Shown here piece by piece: positions 46,690 through 57,769 of a stretch of DNA of 64,000 bases. Positions within the stretch are counted from its first letter, which is position 1. The number at the start of each line of letters is the position of its first letter. The notes beneath the pieces are model-generated. The model saw only the letters and a program-made list of their open reading frames with translations, was not told where the DNA came from and did no database searches. The position numbers and the translations under genes were made by a program. This DNA comes from Tragulus kanchil (taxonomy: Eukaryota; Chordata; Mammalia; Artiodactyla; Tragulidae): assembly GCA_022376925.1 (NCBI GenBank), contig JAIOJX010000025.1, positions 143,923,301 to 143,987,300 on the forward strand, written 5' to 3'.

Positions 46690-46863
46690 GTGTGAAAGTG
46701 TTAGTCACTCAGTTGTGTTTGACTCTTTGTGATTCCCACCAGGCTACTCTGTCCATGGAATTCTCCAGCAATAGCACTGGAGTCAGTTGCCATTTCCTAC
46801 TCCTGATCTTCCTGACCCAGGGAGCAATATTGCAGGCAGATTCCAAGCCACCAGGGAAGCCCC
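46690..46863 (-). mobile_element. Bov-tA SINE
   Basis: Reverse complement: gtgaaagtgttagtcactca, gttgtgtttgactctttgtg, ctctgtccatggaattctcc, ggagtcagttgccatttcct, and head complement attgcaggcagattcc, aagccaccagggaagcccc, with a deletion in the head. Confidence 0.85.
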
Positions 46864-47562
46864 ATAAGCTGTGTAGCAAAACCTTTTTTCTTTTTAAAGA
46901 CCCTTTTCTGGGACTGACTTTATTATTTGCTAGTGATCTGAGCTTGGAGAAGTAACATAAATTCCTTGAGGCTCAATATTTTTCATTTGTAAATTAATGT
47001 ATTTTACAATCTACAAGGCAAAGACACATAAAGCACCTAAATAATATTCCTCTAGGTTTTATGCTGAATTCTCTGTTAAACAAACCTAAAGAAAAAGACA
47101 GATAGACCAGAAGTTGAACCATTACTTACATAAAAGAAAGGAAGGAAAAGAAGGTCTAGATTCAGAGAAGTTTATCTGAAAATGGCTCCTTGTAATAATT
47201 TCAAGTGGAATACAGTCTATACATAGCCTGAAGTATGCAAGGTCAACTGCCAACTAATAAAACAGGTTTAACGAAAAGGAAGGAAAAAATGGAGTTCACA
47301 CAAATTCTTTCCTATAATAATGGGAACCTGTATGTAAAAGTGCATAGCAAGCACATGAGGATATAGTTGTTTCACAAATAAGGGGTCCTACAAGTGGCAT
47401 TCTTTCAATATGAAATGTAAAACTCTGTGAGCTTAATGGGAATTATTTAGTAAAAGCATGAGACTGTTAGTCAAAGAGTAGGTAGACAGAAAGTAGGAAT
47501 GCTGTTGCTATCTTCATGGCATGTTTTCTTATACTCCTGGTATATATAAACCTAGAACCTGT
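46864..47562. other. Unique non-coding DNA
   Basis: AT-rich, no gene or named repeat. Confidence 0.45.
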
Positions 47563-47892
47563 TATACAGAGCTCAGTCATGTTTGACTCTTTGTTACCCC
47601 TTGGTTGCTGTCACCAACTCAATGGACACGAATTTGAGCAAGCTCCAAAGCTTGGTGATGGTGAAGGACAGAGAAGCATACCATGCTGCAGTCCATTGGG
47701 TTGTGAACAATTAGACATGACTGAGCAGTTAACTGAACTGAACTAGATTGTAGCCTGCCAGAGACCCCTGTCCATGGAATTCTCTGAGCAAGAATACTGG
47801 ACTGGGAAGCCGTTCCTTTCTCCAGAGTATTTTCCTAACCTAGGGATTGAATGCATTGCATTGCAGGTGGGTTCTTTACCCTCTGAGCTGCC
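47563..47892 (-). mobile_element. Bov-tA SINE interrupted by a BovB 3' end
   Basis: Left part about 47563-47605 (gctcagtcatgtttgactct, ttgttacccc) and right part about 47743-47892 (ttgtagcctgccagagaccc, gtccatggaattctctgagc, gcattgcaggtgggttcttt, accctctgagctgccagaga) form one reverse-strand Bov-tA. The insert is a plus-strand BovB terminus. Confidence 0.75.
47606..47742 (+). mobile_element. BovB 3' end fragment
   Basis: Segments caactcaatggacacgaatt, tgagcaagctccaaagcttg, gatggtgaaggacagagaag, catgctgcagtccattgggt, ending with the BovB terminal repeat aactgaactgaact. Confidence 0.8.
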
Positions 47893-48472
47893 AGAGAATA
47901 TATATGCAATCTAGAAAAGTGGCATTGATGAACCTATTTGCAGGGAAGGAATAGAGATGCAGCTATAAAGAATGGACCTTTGGACACAGTGGGGAAAGGC
48001 AAGAGTGGGACGAATGGAGAGAGTAGAATCAACATGAATACATCATCCTGTGTAAGATAGCTGGTGAGAAGGTGCTATATAACACAGGAAGCCCAGCCAG
48101 GTACTCTGTGATGATCTTGAGGGGTGGGATGGGGAATAGGAGGGAGGCTCAAAAGGGAGGTGATATCTATATAATTATGGCTAATAAACCTTCATTGGTG
48201 TTTCAGACAGTAAAGAATCTCCACGCAATGAAGGAGACCCAGGTTCGATCCCTGGGTCAAGGAGATCTCCTGGAGAAGGGAATGACTACTCACTACCATT
48301 TTCCTGCCTGGGAAATTCCATGAACAGAGAAGTCTGGTAGGCTGAAGTCCATGGGGTCACAAAGAGGTGGACAGGATTGAGCAAATTTCACATAGGGCAG
48401 AAACCAACACAACAACTAACACGACATTGTTAAGCAATTTTTCCTTATATTGAAAAATAAACAGGGGCTTCC
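47893..48472 (+). mobile_element. L1 3' end, interrupted by a Bov-tA SINE
   Basis: Left part 47893-48186: gcaatctagaaaagtggcat, gcagggaaggaatagagatg, gctatataacacaggaagcc, gtactctgtgatgatcttga. Right part 48386-48472: gggcagaaaccaacacaaca, cattgttaagcaatttttcc. Same 3' end type as the L1 at 39 kb. Confidence 0.8.
48187..48385 (+). mobile_element. Bov-tA SINE
   Basis: ttcattggtgtttcagacag, gtaaagaatctccacgcaat, B box ggttcgatccctgggtc, ggagaagggaatgactactc, gaacagagaagtctggtagg, gaagtccatggggtcacaaa. Inserted in the L1; target-site duplication not clear. Confidence 0.8.
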
Positions 48473-48808
48473 CTGGTGGCTCAGTGATAAAGAATCTGCC
48501 TAACAATGCAGGAGATGTGGGTTTAATCTCTGAAGCAGTAAGATCCCACGTGCCTAGGGGCAAATAAGCCAGTGCACTACAGTTATAGAGCTGTGCTCTA
48601 GAGCCCAGGAACTGCAACTACTGAAGCCCAAGTGTCTAGAGCCTGTGCTCCACAACAGGAGAAGTCACCACAATGAGAACCTGGTGCACCACAACTAGAG
48701 AGTATCCCCCGCTCTCTGCAACTATAGAAAAACCCATGCAACAGTGAAGACCCAGCACAGCCAAAAGTAAATACGTAAAATTATATAAAAGATAAATAAA
48801 AATTAAAT
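48473..48808 (+). mobile_element. CHR-2-type tRNA SINE
   Basis: ggggcttccctggtggctca, gcctaacaatgcaggagatg, then CHR-2 body gagctgtgctctagagccca, gaactgcaactactgaagcc, gagaagtcaccacaatgaga, ctagagagtatcccccgctc, agcacagccaaaagtaaata. Inserted directly at the L1 tail. The part after the first 36 bp recurs at 49602 through D14. Confidence 0.85.
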
Positions 48809-50694
48809 ATTATTTCGATGTTTTAACTTAGAAAGTTAAATAATGAAAAAAATTAATAAATTTGGACCATTTCTGACTTTTGAGCCCATAACACTGAAAC
48901 TTTAAGTTAGCTGGACCTCCTTCTATTATCAAATTGTTGATCTTTAAAGGGGAGTGTCACTGAGATTGGGATGATCTTTCTAGATCCTTCTGACTTTAAT
49001 TCCCTTTTCTCCAATTCTTATTCCTGCTTTATTTCACTTCTATTATAGTATTTCTACCACCTTAAACTTTGGCCTTTGTTCTCTCCATCTTGAAGCTTCA
49101 TTTATCATCATGGATTTTGATGAAGATTCTCACTCCATTCCTTCCCATCTCTCAAGGTTCACTCAGATACATTAGCTCATCCTTGTTATGAACACCTGTG
49201 TCTCCCCATTGATGCACTAATATCCAATATGGCTGTATCTGGAATAAGGAAGTAATTATAACTAAATGAGATCAAAAGAGTAGTTTTATGTCCTTTTAAG
49301 AAGAGAAGAGAGCTCACACATGCCCTACCTCTCTGCCCATGTTCAAAGGAAAGGGCAAAGTAGATATCAGAAAACTAAGAAGAGAGCACTCACCAGAACT
49401 GAACTTGCCAGACCCTGATCTGGGACATTTATCCTCCAAAATTATGAGAAAACTGCTGGTTATACCACCTAGTCTGTGGCATTTTATAGCATCTGGAGTT
49501 ATAGCATCTGGAGCCAACTCAACCCTAGAGCTCAAAATGCCAGACATAGATTCCTTACTCCTACCACACCACAATTTCCCCAATGTGCCTCTCATAAAGT
49601 ACAGGAGATGTGGGTTTAATCTCTGAAGCAGTAAGATCCCACGTGCCTAGGGGCAAATAAGCCAGTGCACTACAGTTATAGAGCTGTGCTCTAGAGCCCA
49701 GGAACTGCAACTACTGAAGCCCAAGTGTCTAGAGCCTGTGCTCCACAACAGGAGAAGTCACCACAATGAGAACCTGGTGCACCACAACTAGAGAGTATCC
49801 CCCGCTCTCTGCAACTATAGAAAAACCCATGCAACAGTGAAGACCCAGCACAGCCAAAAGTAAATACGTAAAATTATATAAAAGATAAATAAAAATTAAA
49901 TATTATTTCGATGTTTTAACTTAGAAAGTTAAATAATGAAAAAAATTAATAAATTTGGACCATTTCTGACTTTTGAGCCCATAACACTGAAACTTTAAGT
50001 TAGCTGGACCTCCTTCTATTATCAAATTGTTGATCTTTAAAGGGGAGTGTCACTGAGATTGGGATGATCTTTCTAGATCCTTCTGACTTTAATTCCCTTT
50101 TCTCCAATTCTTATTCCTGCTTTATTTCACTTCTATTATAGTATTTCTACCACCTTAAACTTTGGCCTTTGTTCTCTCCATCTTGAAGCTTCATTTATCA
50201 TCATGGATTTTGATGAAGATTCTCACTCCATTCCTTCCCATCTCTCAAGGTTCACTCAGATACATTAGCTCATCCTTGTTATGAACACCTGTGTCTCCCC
50301 ATTGATGCACTAATATCCAATATGGCTGTATCTGGAATAAGGAAGTAATTATAACTAAATGAGATCAAAAGAGTAGTTTTATGTCCTTTTAAGAAGAGAA
50401 GAGAGCTCACACATGCCCTACCTCTCTGCCCATGTTCAAAGGAAAGGGCAAAGTAGATATCAGAAAACTAAGAAGAGAGCACTCACCAGAACTGAACTTG
50501 CCAGACCCTGATCTGGGACATTTATCCTCCAAAATTATGAGAAAACTGCTGGTTATACCACCTAGTCTGTGGCATTTTATAGCATCTGGAGTTATAGCAT
50601 CTGGAGCCAACTCAACCCTAGAGCTCAAAATGCCAGACATAGATTCCTTACTCCTACCACACCACAATTTCCCCAATGTGCCTCTCATAAAGTA
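48509..50694. repeat. D14: perfect head-to-tail tandem duplication, 1093 bp
   Basis: 48509-49601 is followed directly by 49602-50694 with a constant shift and no difference that I can see. The copy begins inside the CHR-2 SINE, so the second SINE has no head. Unit content: SINE body, unique DNA and an LTR fragment. Confidence 0.97.
49193..49537 (+). mobile_element. MaLR-type (MLT1-like) LTR fragment
   Basis: Order: ttatgaacacctgtgtctcc, atatccaatatggctgtatc, gtccttttaagaagagaaga, gagcactcaccagaactgaa, ccctgatctgggacatttat, cctccaaaattatgagaaaa, ccacctagtctgtggcattt. The overlapping 93- and 95-codon ORFs are chance frames in this LTR. Second copy at 50286-50630 through D14. Confidence 0.6.
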
Positions 50695-50765
50695 AAAGTT
50701 GGGGAAGTATATCCACAGACCAGTTGAAATTCATAACATCAGAAGTCATCAACTTTCGTGTATTT

Positions 50766-50818
50766 TGGGGGTGGGGGAGAGGAGAGGGTGGGTTGGGGAC
50801 GGAGGGGGGCGGGCGGGC
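50766..50818 (+). repeat. G-rich tract with G-quadruplex potential
   Basis: At least eight runs of three or more G (ggggg, ggggg, ggg, ggg, gggg, gggggg, ggg, ggg) within 53 bases. It is the complement of the C-rich 3' segment of the adjoining SINE, extended compared with other copies. Confidence 0.7.
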
Positions 50819-51053
50819 CACTTCTATTGGTCTTTCATTTATCTATTCTCATCCATCTTTGTTCTTTGGCTCTTGTGGGCCTCCCATCACAGTGGCCTCT
50901 GTTGTCACAGAGCACCAGCTCTGCGTGCATGCGCTCCAGAGCTCCGACTCGGTAATTGGACACATCCGTCCAGCCGCTCCATGGCACGTGGGATCTTCCC
51001 AGGCCACGGATCGAACCGACGCCCCTTGCCCACTGGACCACCAGGGAAGCCCT
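50815..51053 (-). mobile_element. tRNA-derived SINE of the distinct-body subfamily
   Basis: Reverse complement: ggccacttctattggtcttt, gttctttggctcttgtgggc, gagcaccagctctgcgtgca, ccagagctccgactcggtaa, gtccagccgctccatggcac, gtgggatcttcccaggccac, and head complement actggaccaccagggaagcc. The head lacks part of the A-box region. Possible target-site duplication gtgtattttg (50758) and gtgttttttg (about 51057). Confidence 0.85.
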
Positions 51054-51654
51054 CATGTGTTTTTTGCATTATTGCAGCATGTCAGATTCGGGAGGAAAGC
51101 AATGTAAACATCTACCGTTAAAAAGTAAGAGTTTGCCCTCTTTCAACATTGCAATAAGCAATGGTTACCTTTCTAGATATATTTTTAAAGTCAAGAATTA
51201 AGTGGATTTTACTGGTTTTCTAATTCTTGCAGAGGTGCTTTTTTACAATATAGATAGTTGTCATTCACCTTCAGAAATTCTGATTCAGGATACACGCGGT
51301 GTGATCTAGGAATTTACATGTCAAGAATACCAATAATTCAGAAGATGCAGTTCAAAACCATATTTGGTGAAGCATTAATTTGAATATTCTAGCTATTGAC
51401 TCTGTATTTTTATTAATATTACTAAATAGATTGTAATGTTATATGGTTTTTTACCATTTCTCAAAAATGTATTTATTTTATGACTTTTTCATAATATATT
51501 ATTGGTATAACAGTCTCTAAACATTTATGTTTCCCTTCAGAGAAACATACAATGATATTTTAATTGATCTGTGAATTTGGATGAAGCCCAATGAAAACTC
51601 ATAGTAAAAGGTGTTCTTCTAGTTTCTTCTTTTAGTTTCCTCTTTATTATTTAA
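51054..51654. other. Unique AT-rich non-coding DNA
   Basis: No gene or named repeat. The last 60 bp belong to D15. Confidence 0.45.
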
Positions 51655-51876
51655 TGTGCTTAGTCACTTCAGTTGTATCTTACTCTTTACAACTTTCTGT
51701 ACTGTAGCCCACCAGGCTCCCCTGTCTTTGAGATTCTTCAGGCAAAAATACTGGAGTGGGTTGCCCTTCCCTCCTCTAGGAGATCTTCCCAAACCAGAGA
51801 TGGAACCCGCATATTCCATGTCTCTTGCATTGCAGGTGGATTCTTTACTACTGAGCCACCGGGGAAATCATAATAG
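51655..51876 (-). mobile_element. Bov-tA SINE
   Basis: Reverse complement: gtgcttagtcacttcagttg, ctgtagcccaccaggctccc, aaaatactggagtgggttgc, ggagatcttcccaaaccaga, cttgcattgcaggtggattc, tttactactgagccaccggg. Second copy near 52769-52983 through D15. Confidence 0.85.
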
Positions 51877-52705
51877 TCACCGATTACTCATTTATTCCTA
51901 CATTTTATGATTGGACTAATTTGATTGCATACCCTCAAGGTATTCATAAAGACAGATTAGGAAAATAAAAGATAACCAAATGTAAATTTTTTTCTCCTCT
52001 GATGATATTTAAACTAGAGCTACTGAAGTTCACTGAAAACTGCAAGTGATAAAGAAAAAACCCACTAGAAATTCATCTTATTGATGAGGAACAGACAAAT
52101 AAGAAACACTGTGCTCCCTTGTAGTCACCATTAACACTTTTAAACCAATTAAAAAACAGTCCATTAAAGACTACAGGTGATTTGTAATGTGAGTTGGACA
52201 TTCTTGTCATTGGGGTCAGTCAAGATAGATTTTCATTCAATTATCTATGCATCTTGCCTCCCCAAGGATACTTGAAGGATTCATCTATACCAAACTCCTC
52301 AGTGATTTTTAACTTGAAGTTCATTAGCTCAATGGCAGATTGATGTATTGCACTTAAAATACACTCAAATGTCATCTTTTTAAAAATCTACTAACCCAGT
52401 CTTACACTACGGAGTTAAATTCAATCATTCAATTTAGCTTTCGTTCTTTGGAGAAATTACTTTCTTTTATCAAACTCAACCTGCAAGGCTGCCAGAAAAG
52501 GTGTTAATCATGTCATTTGCTCCCATTAATGTAAGCTTTGTTTTTATTCAGTGTACTGCTCGACGTCCTTCTTCAGAACCCTCCACTATATAATTATTTC
52601 CTAAGAAGAATGTATGTGCATTAGTAAGCATATTAAAATACATAATATTTATTGAATATTTATCATGTACCTGAAAGAAGACCTGTGCTCTTTATTCAAG
52701 GAGTG
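51877..52705. other. Unique, possibly conserved non-coding DNA
   Basis: No transposon recognised. The part near 52430-52620 (caatttagctttcgttcttt, gaaaaggtgttaatcatgtc, catttgctcccattaatgta) is of higher complexity and could be a conserved non-coding element. Confidence 0.3.
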
Positions 52706-53742
52706 CGAAAACTCATAGTAAAAGGTGTTCTTCTAGTTTCTTCTTTTAGTTTCCTCTTTATTATTTAATGTGCTTAGTCACTTCAGTTGTATCTTACTCT
52801 TTACAACTTTCTGTACTGTAGCCCACCAGGCTCCCTGTCTTTGAGATTCTTCAGGAAAAAATACTGGAGTGGGTTGCCCTTCCCTCCTCTAGGAGATCTT
52901 CCCAAACCAGAGATGGAACCCGATATTCCATGTCTCTTGCATTGCAGGTGGATTCTTTACTACTGAGCCACCGGGGAAATCATAATAGTCACCGATTACT
53001 CATTTATTCCTACATTTTATGATTGGACTAATTTGATTGCATACCCTCAAGGTATTCATAAAGACAGATTAGGAAAATAAAAGATAACCAAATGTAAATT
53101 TTTTTCTCCTCTGATGATATTTAAACTAGAGCTACTGAAGTTCACTGAAAACTGCAAGTGATAAAGAAAAAACCCACTAGAAATTCATCTTATTGATGAG
53201 GAACAGACAAATAAGAAACACTGTGCTCCTTGTAGTCACCATTAACACTTTTAAACCAATTAAAAAACAGTCCATTAAAGACTACAGGTGATTTGTAATG
53301 TGAGTTGGACATTCTTGTCATTGGGGTCAGTCAAGATAGATTTTCATTCAATTATCTATGCATCTTGCCTCCCCAAGGATACTTGAAGGATTCATCTATA
53401 CCAAACTCCTCAGTGATTTTTAACTTGAAGTTCATTAGCTCAATGGCAGATTGATGTATTGCACTTAAAATACACTCAAATGTCATCTTTTTAAAAATCT
53501 ACTAACCCAGTCTTACACTACGGAGTTAAATTCAATCATTCAATTTAGCTTTCGTTCTTTGGAGAAATTACTTTCTTTTATCAAACTCAACCTGCAAGGC
53601 TGCCAGAAAAGGTGTTAATCATGTCATTTGCTCCCATTAATGTAAGCTTTGTTTTTATTCAGTGTACTGCTCGACGTCCTTCTTCAGAACCCTCCACTAT
53701 ATAATTATTTCCTAAGAAGAATGTATGTGCATTAGTAAGCAT

Positions 53743-55906
53743 ATTAAAATACATAATATTTATTGAATATTTATCATGTACCTGAAAGAAGACCTGTGCT
53801 CTTTATTCAAGGAGTGTATCATCTTATTATTAAAATATGATTTGCATACAAGAAATGTTTAAATGGTCATAAAATAAAGTATGAGGTTCAAAAAATTATG
53901 TGCTATGCAAGTTCAATGATAGGAAGAATGTGTGAACTTGAGGGGCAGGGTGGCAGCCAGCCTGCTTAGACTAGAAGCTTCATGATGGGCAACAATAGGA
54001 GATAAAACAGACTGGCTACAATAAGAATAATACTTACCAGGCTGCCCTGCTGTAAAATAAGCATAAGATCAAACACTATCTCTGATCTTTAAAGTTTATA
54101 CTCAAGAAAAGATAATATTCTGAGACAAATATTGGATTCTTGCATTTTTCAGTTATTCGCCTACATATTGTTTTTCATTTTCCACCATCAGTTGACTTGG
54201 ATACCAGAGAAGAATTTAAACTAAACTTTGTTTAAGCCTATCACTTCTTTTTTCTTTACTATTTAGGAAGTGACAGATTTAATTCAACATAATTAATTGA
54301 TGACTGGACATTATTTTAATAGCCAGATATTTGCGAGGGCCCAGATTCTGTATTCTTTTAAATATAGAATAATTCCCTGCAAGAATTATAAAGTATGAAC
54401 TATAACAAAGAGGAACTTAATTAAGAATGTCTTAGTCATACCTGAAATGAATTTAACAGGCAAAAATTACAATATTTGAGTATGGATTTGACCATCAATT
54501 CTTCTGTGCCTAGGACATTGGAAAATCTCTTGCCTCCAATTTTTTTTCACTGGCATCTTTTGTAAAGTAAGGGCTGATTTATTTTTCTTTGTTTCTCTCC
54601 TCTTCTGCTTTCTTCCTTGATGCCATGGAGCAGATTTGCAGAGACCTTTCACAGTGATGCACAGTGTGGTTAATCCAAAAACTGGGGCTTTGTGACCTTC
54701 CTAAAAATCCCAGTAGCCCCCATTCCCATTCTCCTTCACACTCCCTCTTGTATTCATCTCATTATGTGTATGTAAGTGTTTGGTAAAAGTTTTGGTTGCC
54801 AATTTAAACTATTTATTCAAGGAGTGTCTTTCATTAAAATACATAATATTTATTGAATATTTATCATGTACCTGAAAGAAGACCTGTGCTCTTTATTCAA
54901 GGAGTGTATCATCTTATTATTAAAATATGATTTGCATACAAGAAATGTTTAAATGGTCATAAAATAAAGTATGAGGTTCAAAAAATTATGTGCTATGCAA
55001 GTTCAATGATAGGAAGAATGTGTGAACTTGAGGGGCAGGGTGGCAGCCAGCCTGCTTAGACTAGAAGCTTCATGATGGGCAACAATAGGAGATAAAACAG
55101 ACTGGCTACAATAAGAATAATACTTACCAGGCTGCCCTGCTGTAAAATAAGCATAAGATCAAACACTATCTCTGATCTTTAAAGTTTATACTCAAGAAAA
55201 GATAATATTCTGAGACAAATATTGGATTCTTGCATTTTCAGTTATTCGCCTACATATTGTTTTTCATTTTCCACCATCAGTTGACTTGGATACCAGAGAA
55301 GAATTTAAACTAAACTTTGTTTAAGCCTATCACTTCTTTTTTCTTTACTATTTAGGAAGTGACAGATTTAATTCAACATAATTAATTGATGACTGGACAT
55401 TATTTTAATAGCCAGATATTTGCGAGGGCCCAGATTCTGTATTCTTTTAAATATAGAATAATTCCCTGCAAGAATTATAAAGTATGAACTATAACAAAGA
55501 GGAACTTAATTAAGAATGTCTTAGTCATACCTGAAATGAATTTAACAGGCAAAAATTACAATATTTGAGTATGGATTTGACCATCAATTCTTCTGTGCCT
55601 AGGACATTGGAAAATCTCTTGCCTCCAATTTTTTTTCACTGGCATCTTTTGTAAAGTAAGGGCTGATTTATTTTTCTTTGTTTCTCTCCTCTTCTGCTTT
55701 CTTCCTTGATGCCATGGAGCAGATTTGCAGAGACCTTTCACAGTGATGCACAGTGTGGTTAATCCAAAAACTGGGGCTTTGTGACCTTCCTAAAAATCCC
55801 AGTAGCCCCCATTCCCATTCTCCTTCACACTCCCTCTTGTATTCATCTCATTATGTGTATGTAAGTGTTTGGTAAAAGTTTTGGTTGCCAATTTAAACTA
55901 TTTATT
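53743..55906. repeat. D16: direct tandem duplication, about 1.09 kb period
   Basis: 53743-54817 recurs as 54833-55906 with a 15-bp separator. One T-run indel (catttttca versus cattttca). Overlaps D15 by 74 bp, which is present three times. Unique AT-rich DNA, no gene. Confidence 0.95.
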
Positions 55907-56110
55907 GTCTGCACTGCTTTAGCTGCTGTTGAATTTCTGAATTCTGAATTGAATCTGCCAATAGCATCCATGTAACACATGCTTATGGCTGTTTTCATTG
56001 TGGCTGCCAGTTGCTGAACTCTTTGTGCACATTTGCAATTCATTATGTTACCCCCTTAGTGCTGTTTCTGGCATCTGCCCTAACTGCTGGATTTTCAGGG
56101 ATAGAGAGCT
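55907..56110. other. Conserved-looking unique DNA
   Basis: High-complexity block (tgctttagctgctgttgaat, ctgccaatagcatccatgta, ggctgttttcattgtggctg) without transposon similarity. The open frames on both strands here (66 and 118 codons) are not supported as genes. Second copy at 57003-57206 through D17. Confidence 0.3.
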
Positions 56111-56399
56111 CCAGCAATTCTCTTTACAAACTCTCTACCCAGTGGGAGGTGCTAATATTTTACTTTATTTGGAGAAATTGGCTATTCCCCCAGGAAATAA
56201 AACAAAACCCCTCTCTTTTATACTTCCTCATTTTCTTACTCCAACCAAAGTCAAAGGTATTCCACCCAGGAAGACTTTTTTCGCATTTATTTTAAACTCC
56301 AGATTCTATACTCAATGTGGGCATGAAATCCAACTTCACAGAGTTAGAATCTAGCTGGCAGTTTTTTCTTTATCACTTGTGGTTTACAGTTTTGGCACC

Positions 56400-56565
56400 T
56401 GAGTGTCAAATTCTATGCTAATTATACACATGATTTATTTCAATCAATTTCTACAACAAACTTATGAAGTGGGTACTGTTAACTAAGCTAACCTTTAAAA
56501 GGTTACAGAAATTTCCTCAAGTAAACAAAACCATACATTTAATGTAGGCAAGTATACGTTGTAAA
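56400..56565 (-). mobile_element. MIR SINE fragment
   Basis: caacaaacttatgaagtggg, tactgttaactaagctaacc, aaaaggttacagaaatttcc, ctcaagtaaacaaaacc follows the reverse complement of MIR. Second copy at about 57495-57660 through D17. Confidence 0.5.
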
Positions 56566-57769
56566 GAAATGAACAGATGCCAATTTCTTTACTTTTACAG
56601 TATTTTGCATCTCAGACTATCAATGACACTGAGAAAAAGACCAATTTACAGTGAGATTGTAACTTCTCTGTCCATGACCATTATTGTTTAAAGAGATAGG
56701 CAGTGTTATGAGAGCCTAGGATAAGAAGAAAATAATGCACTTTCCATTATGCATATGCATTAATTAGAGGCGATATATCTAGAACCAAGTTATCATTACA
56801 GATAGAACCAAGCCTAGGTCAAATATAATAGAAGTTCATTTTCATTCAAGTAATAGTCTAGAAGGAAAAGTGGGTCAAACCAATTATGGCATTTAATTGA
56901 GCGTTCAGAATTCCCATTCTCCTTCACACCTCTTGTATTCATCTCATTATGTGTATGTAAGTGTTTGGTAAAAGTTTTGGTTGCCAATTTAAACTATTTA
57001 TTGTCTGCACTGCTTTAGCTGCTGTTGAATTTCTGAATTCTGAATTGAATCTGCCAATAGCATCCATGTAACACATGCTTATGGCTGTTTTCATTGTGGC
57101 TGCCAGTTGCTGAACTCTTTGTGCACATTTGCAATTCATTATGTTACCCCCTTAGTGCTGTTTCTGGCATCTGCCCTAACTGCTGGATTTTCAGGGATAG
57201 AGAGCTCCAGCAATTCTCTTTACAAACTCTCTACCCAGTGGGAGGTGCTAATATTTTACTTTATTTGGAGAAATTGGCTATTCCCCCAGGAAATAAAACA
57301 AAACCCCTCTCTTTTATACTTCCTCATTTTCTTACTCCAACCAAAGTCAAAGGTATTCCACCCAGGAAGACTTTTTTCGCATTTATTTTAAACTCCAGAT
57401 TCTATACTCAATGTGGGCATGAAATCCAACTTCACAGAGTTAGAATCTAGCTGGCAGTTTTTTCTTTATCACTTGTGGTTTACAGTTTTGGCACCTGAGT
57501 GTCAAATTCTATGCTAATTATACACATGATTTATTTCAATCAATTTCTACAACAAACTTATGAAGTGGGTACTGTTAACTAAGCTAACCTTTAAAAGGTT
57601 ACAGAAATTTCCTCAAGTAAACAAAACCATACATTTAATGTAGGCAAGTATACGTTGTAAAGAAATGAACAGATGCCAATTTCTTTACTTTTACAGTATT
57701 TTGCATCTCAGACTATCAATGACACTGAGAAAAAGACCAATTTACAGTGAGATTGTAACTTCTCTGTCC

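Larger units (their letters stand above)
51593..53816. repeat. D15: direct tandem duplication, about 1.113 kb period
   Basis: 51593-52705 recurs as 52707-53816. Copy 2 loses one C in two C runs and one base in gcaaaaa and cgcat. First of four duplications that overlap end to end up to 59.8 kb. Confidence 0.95.

Noticed and set aside
49314..50695. Overlapping 87-95 codon ORFs on both strands, present twice
   Set aside because: They lie in an MLT1-like LTR fragment, and the second occurrence is the D14 duplicate.
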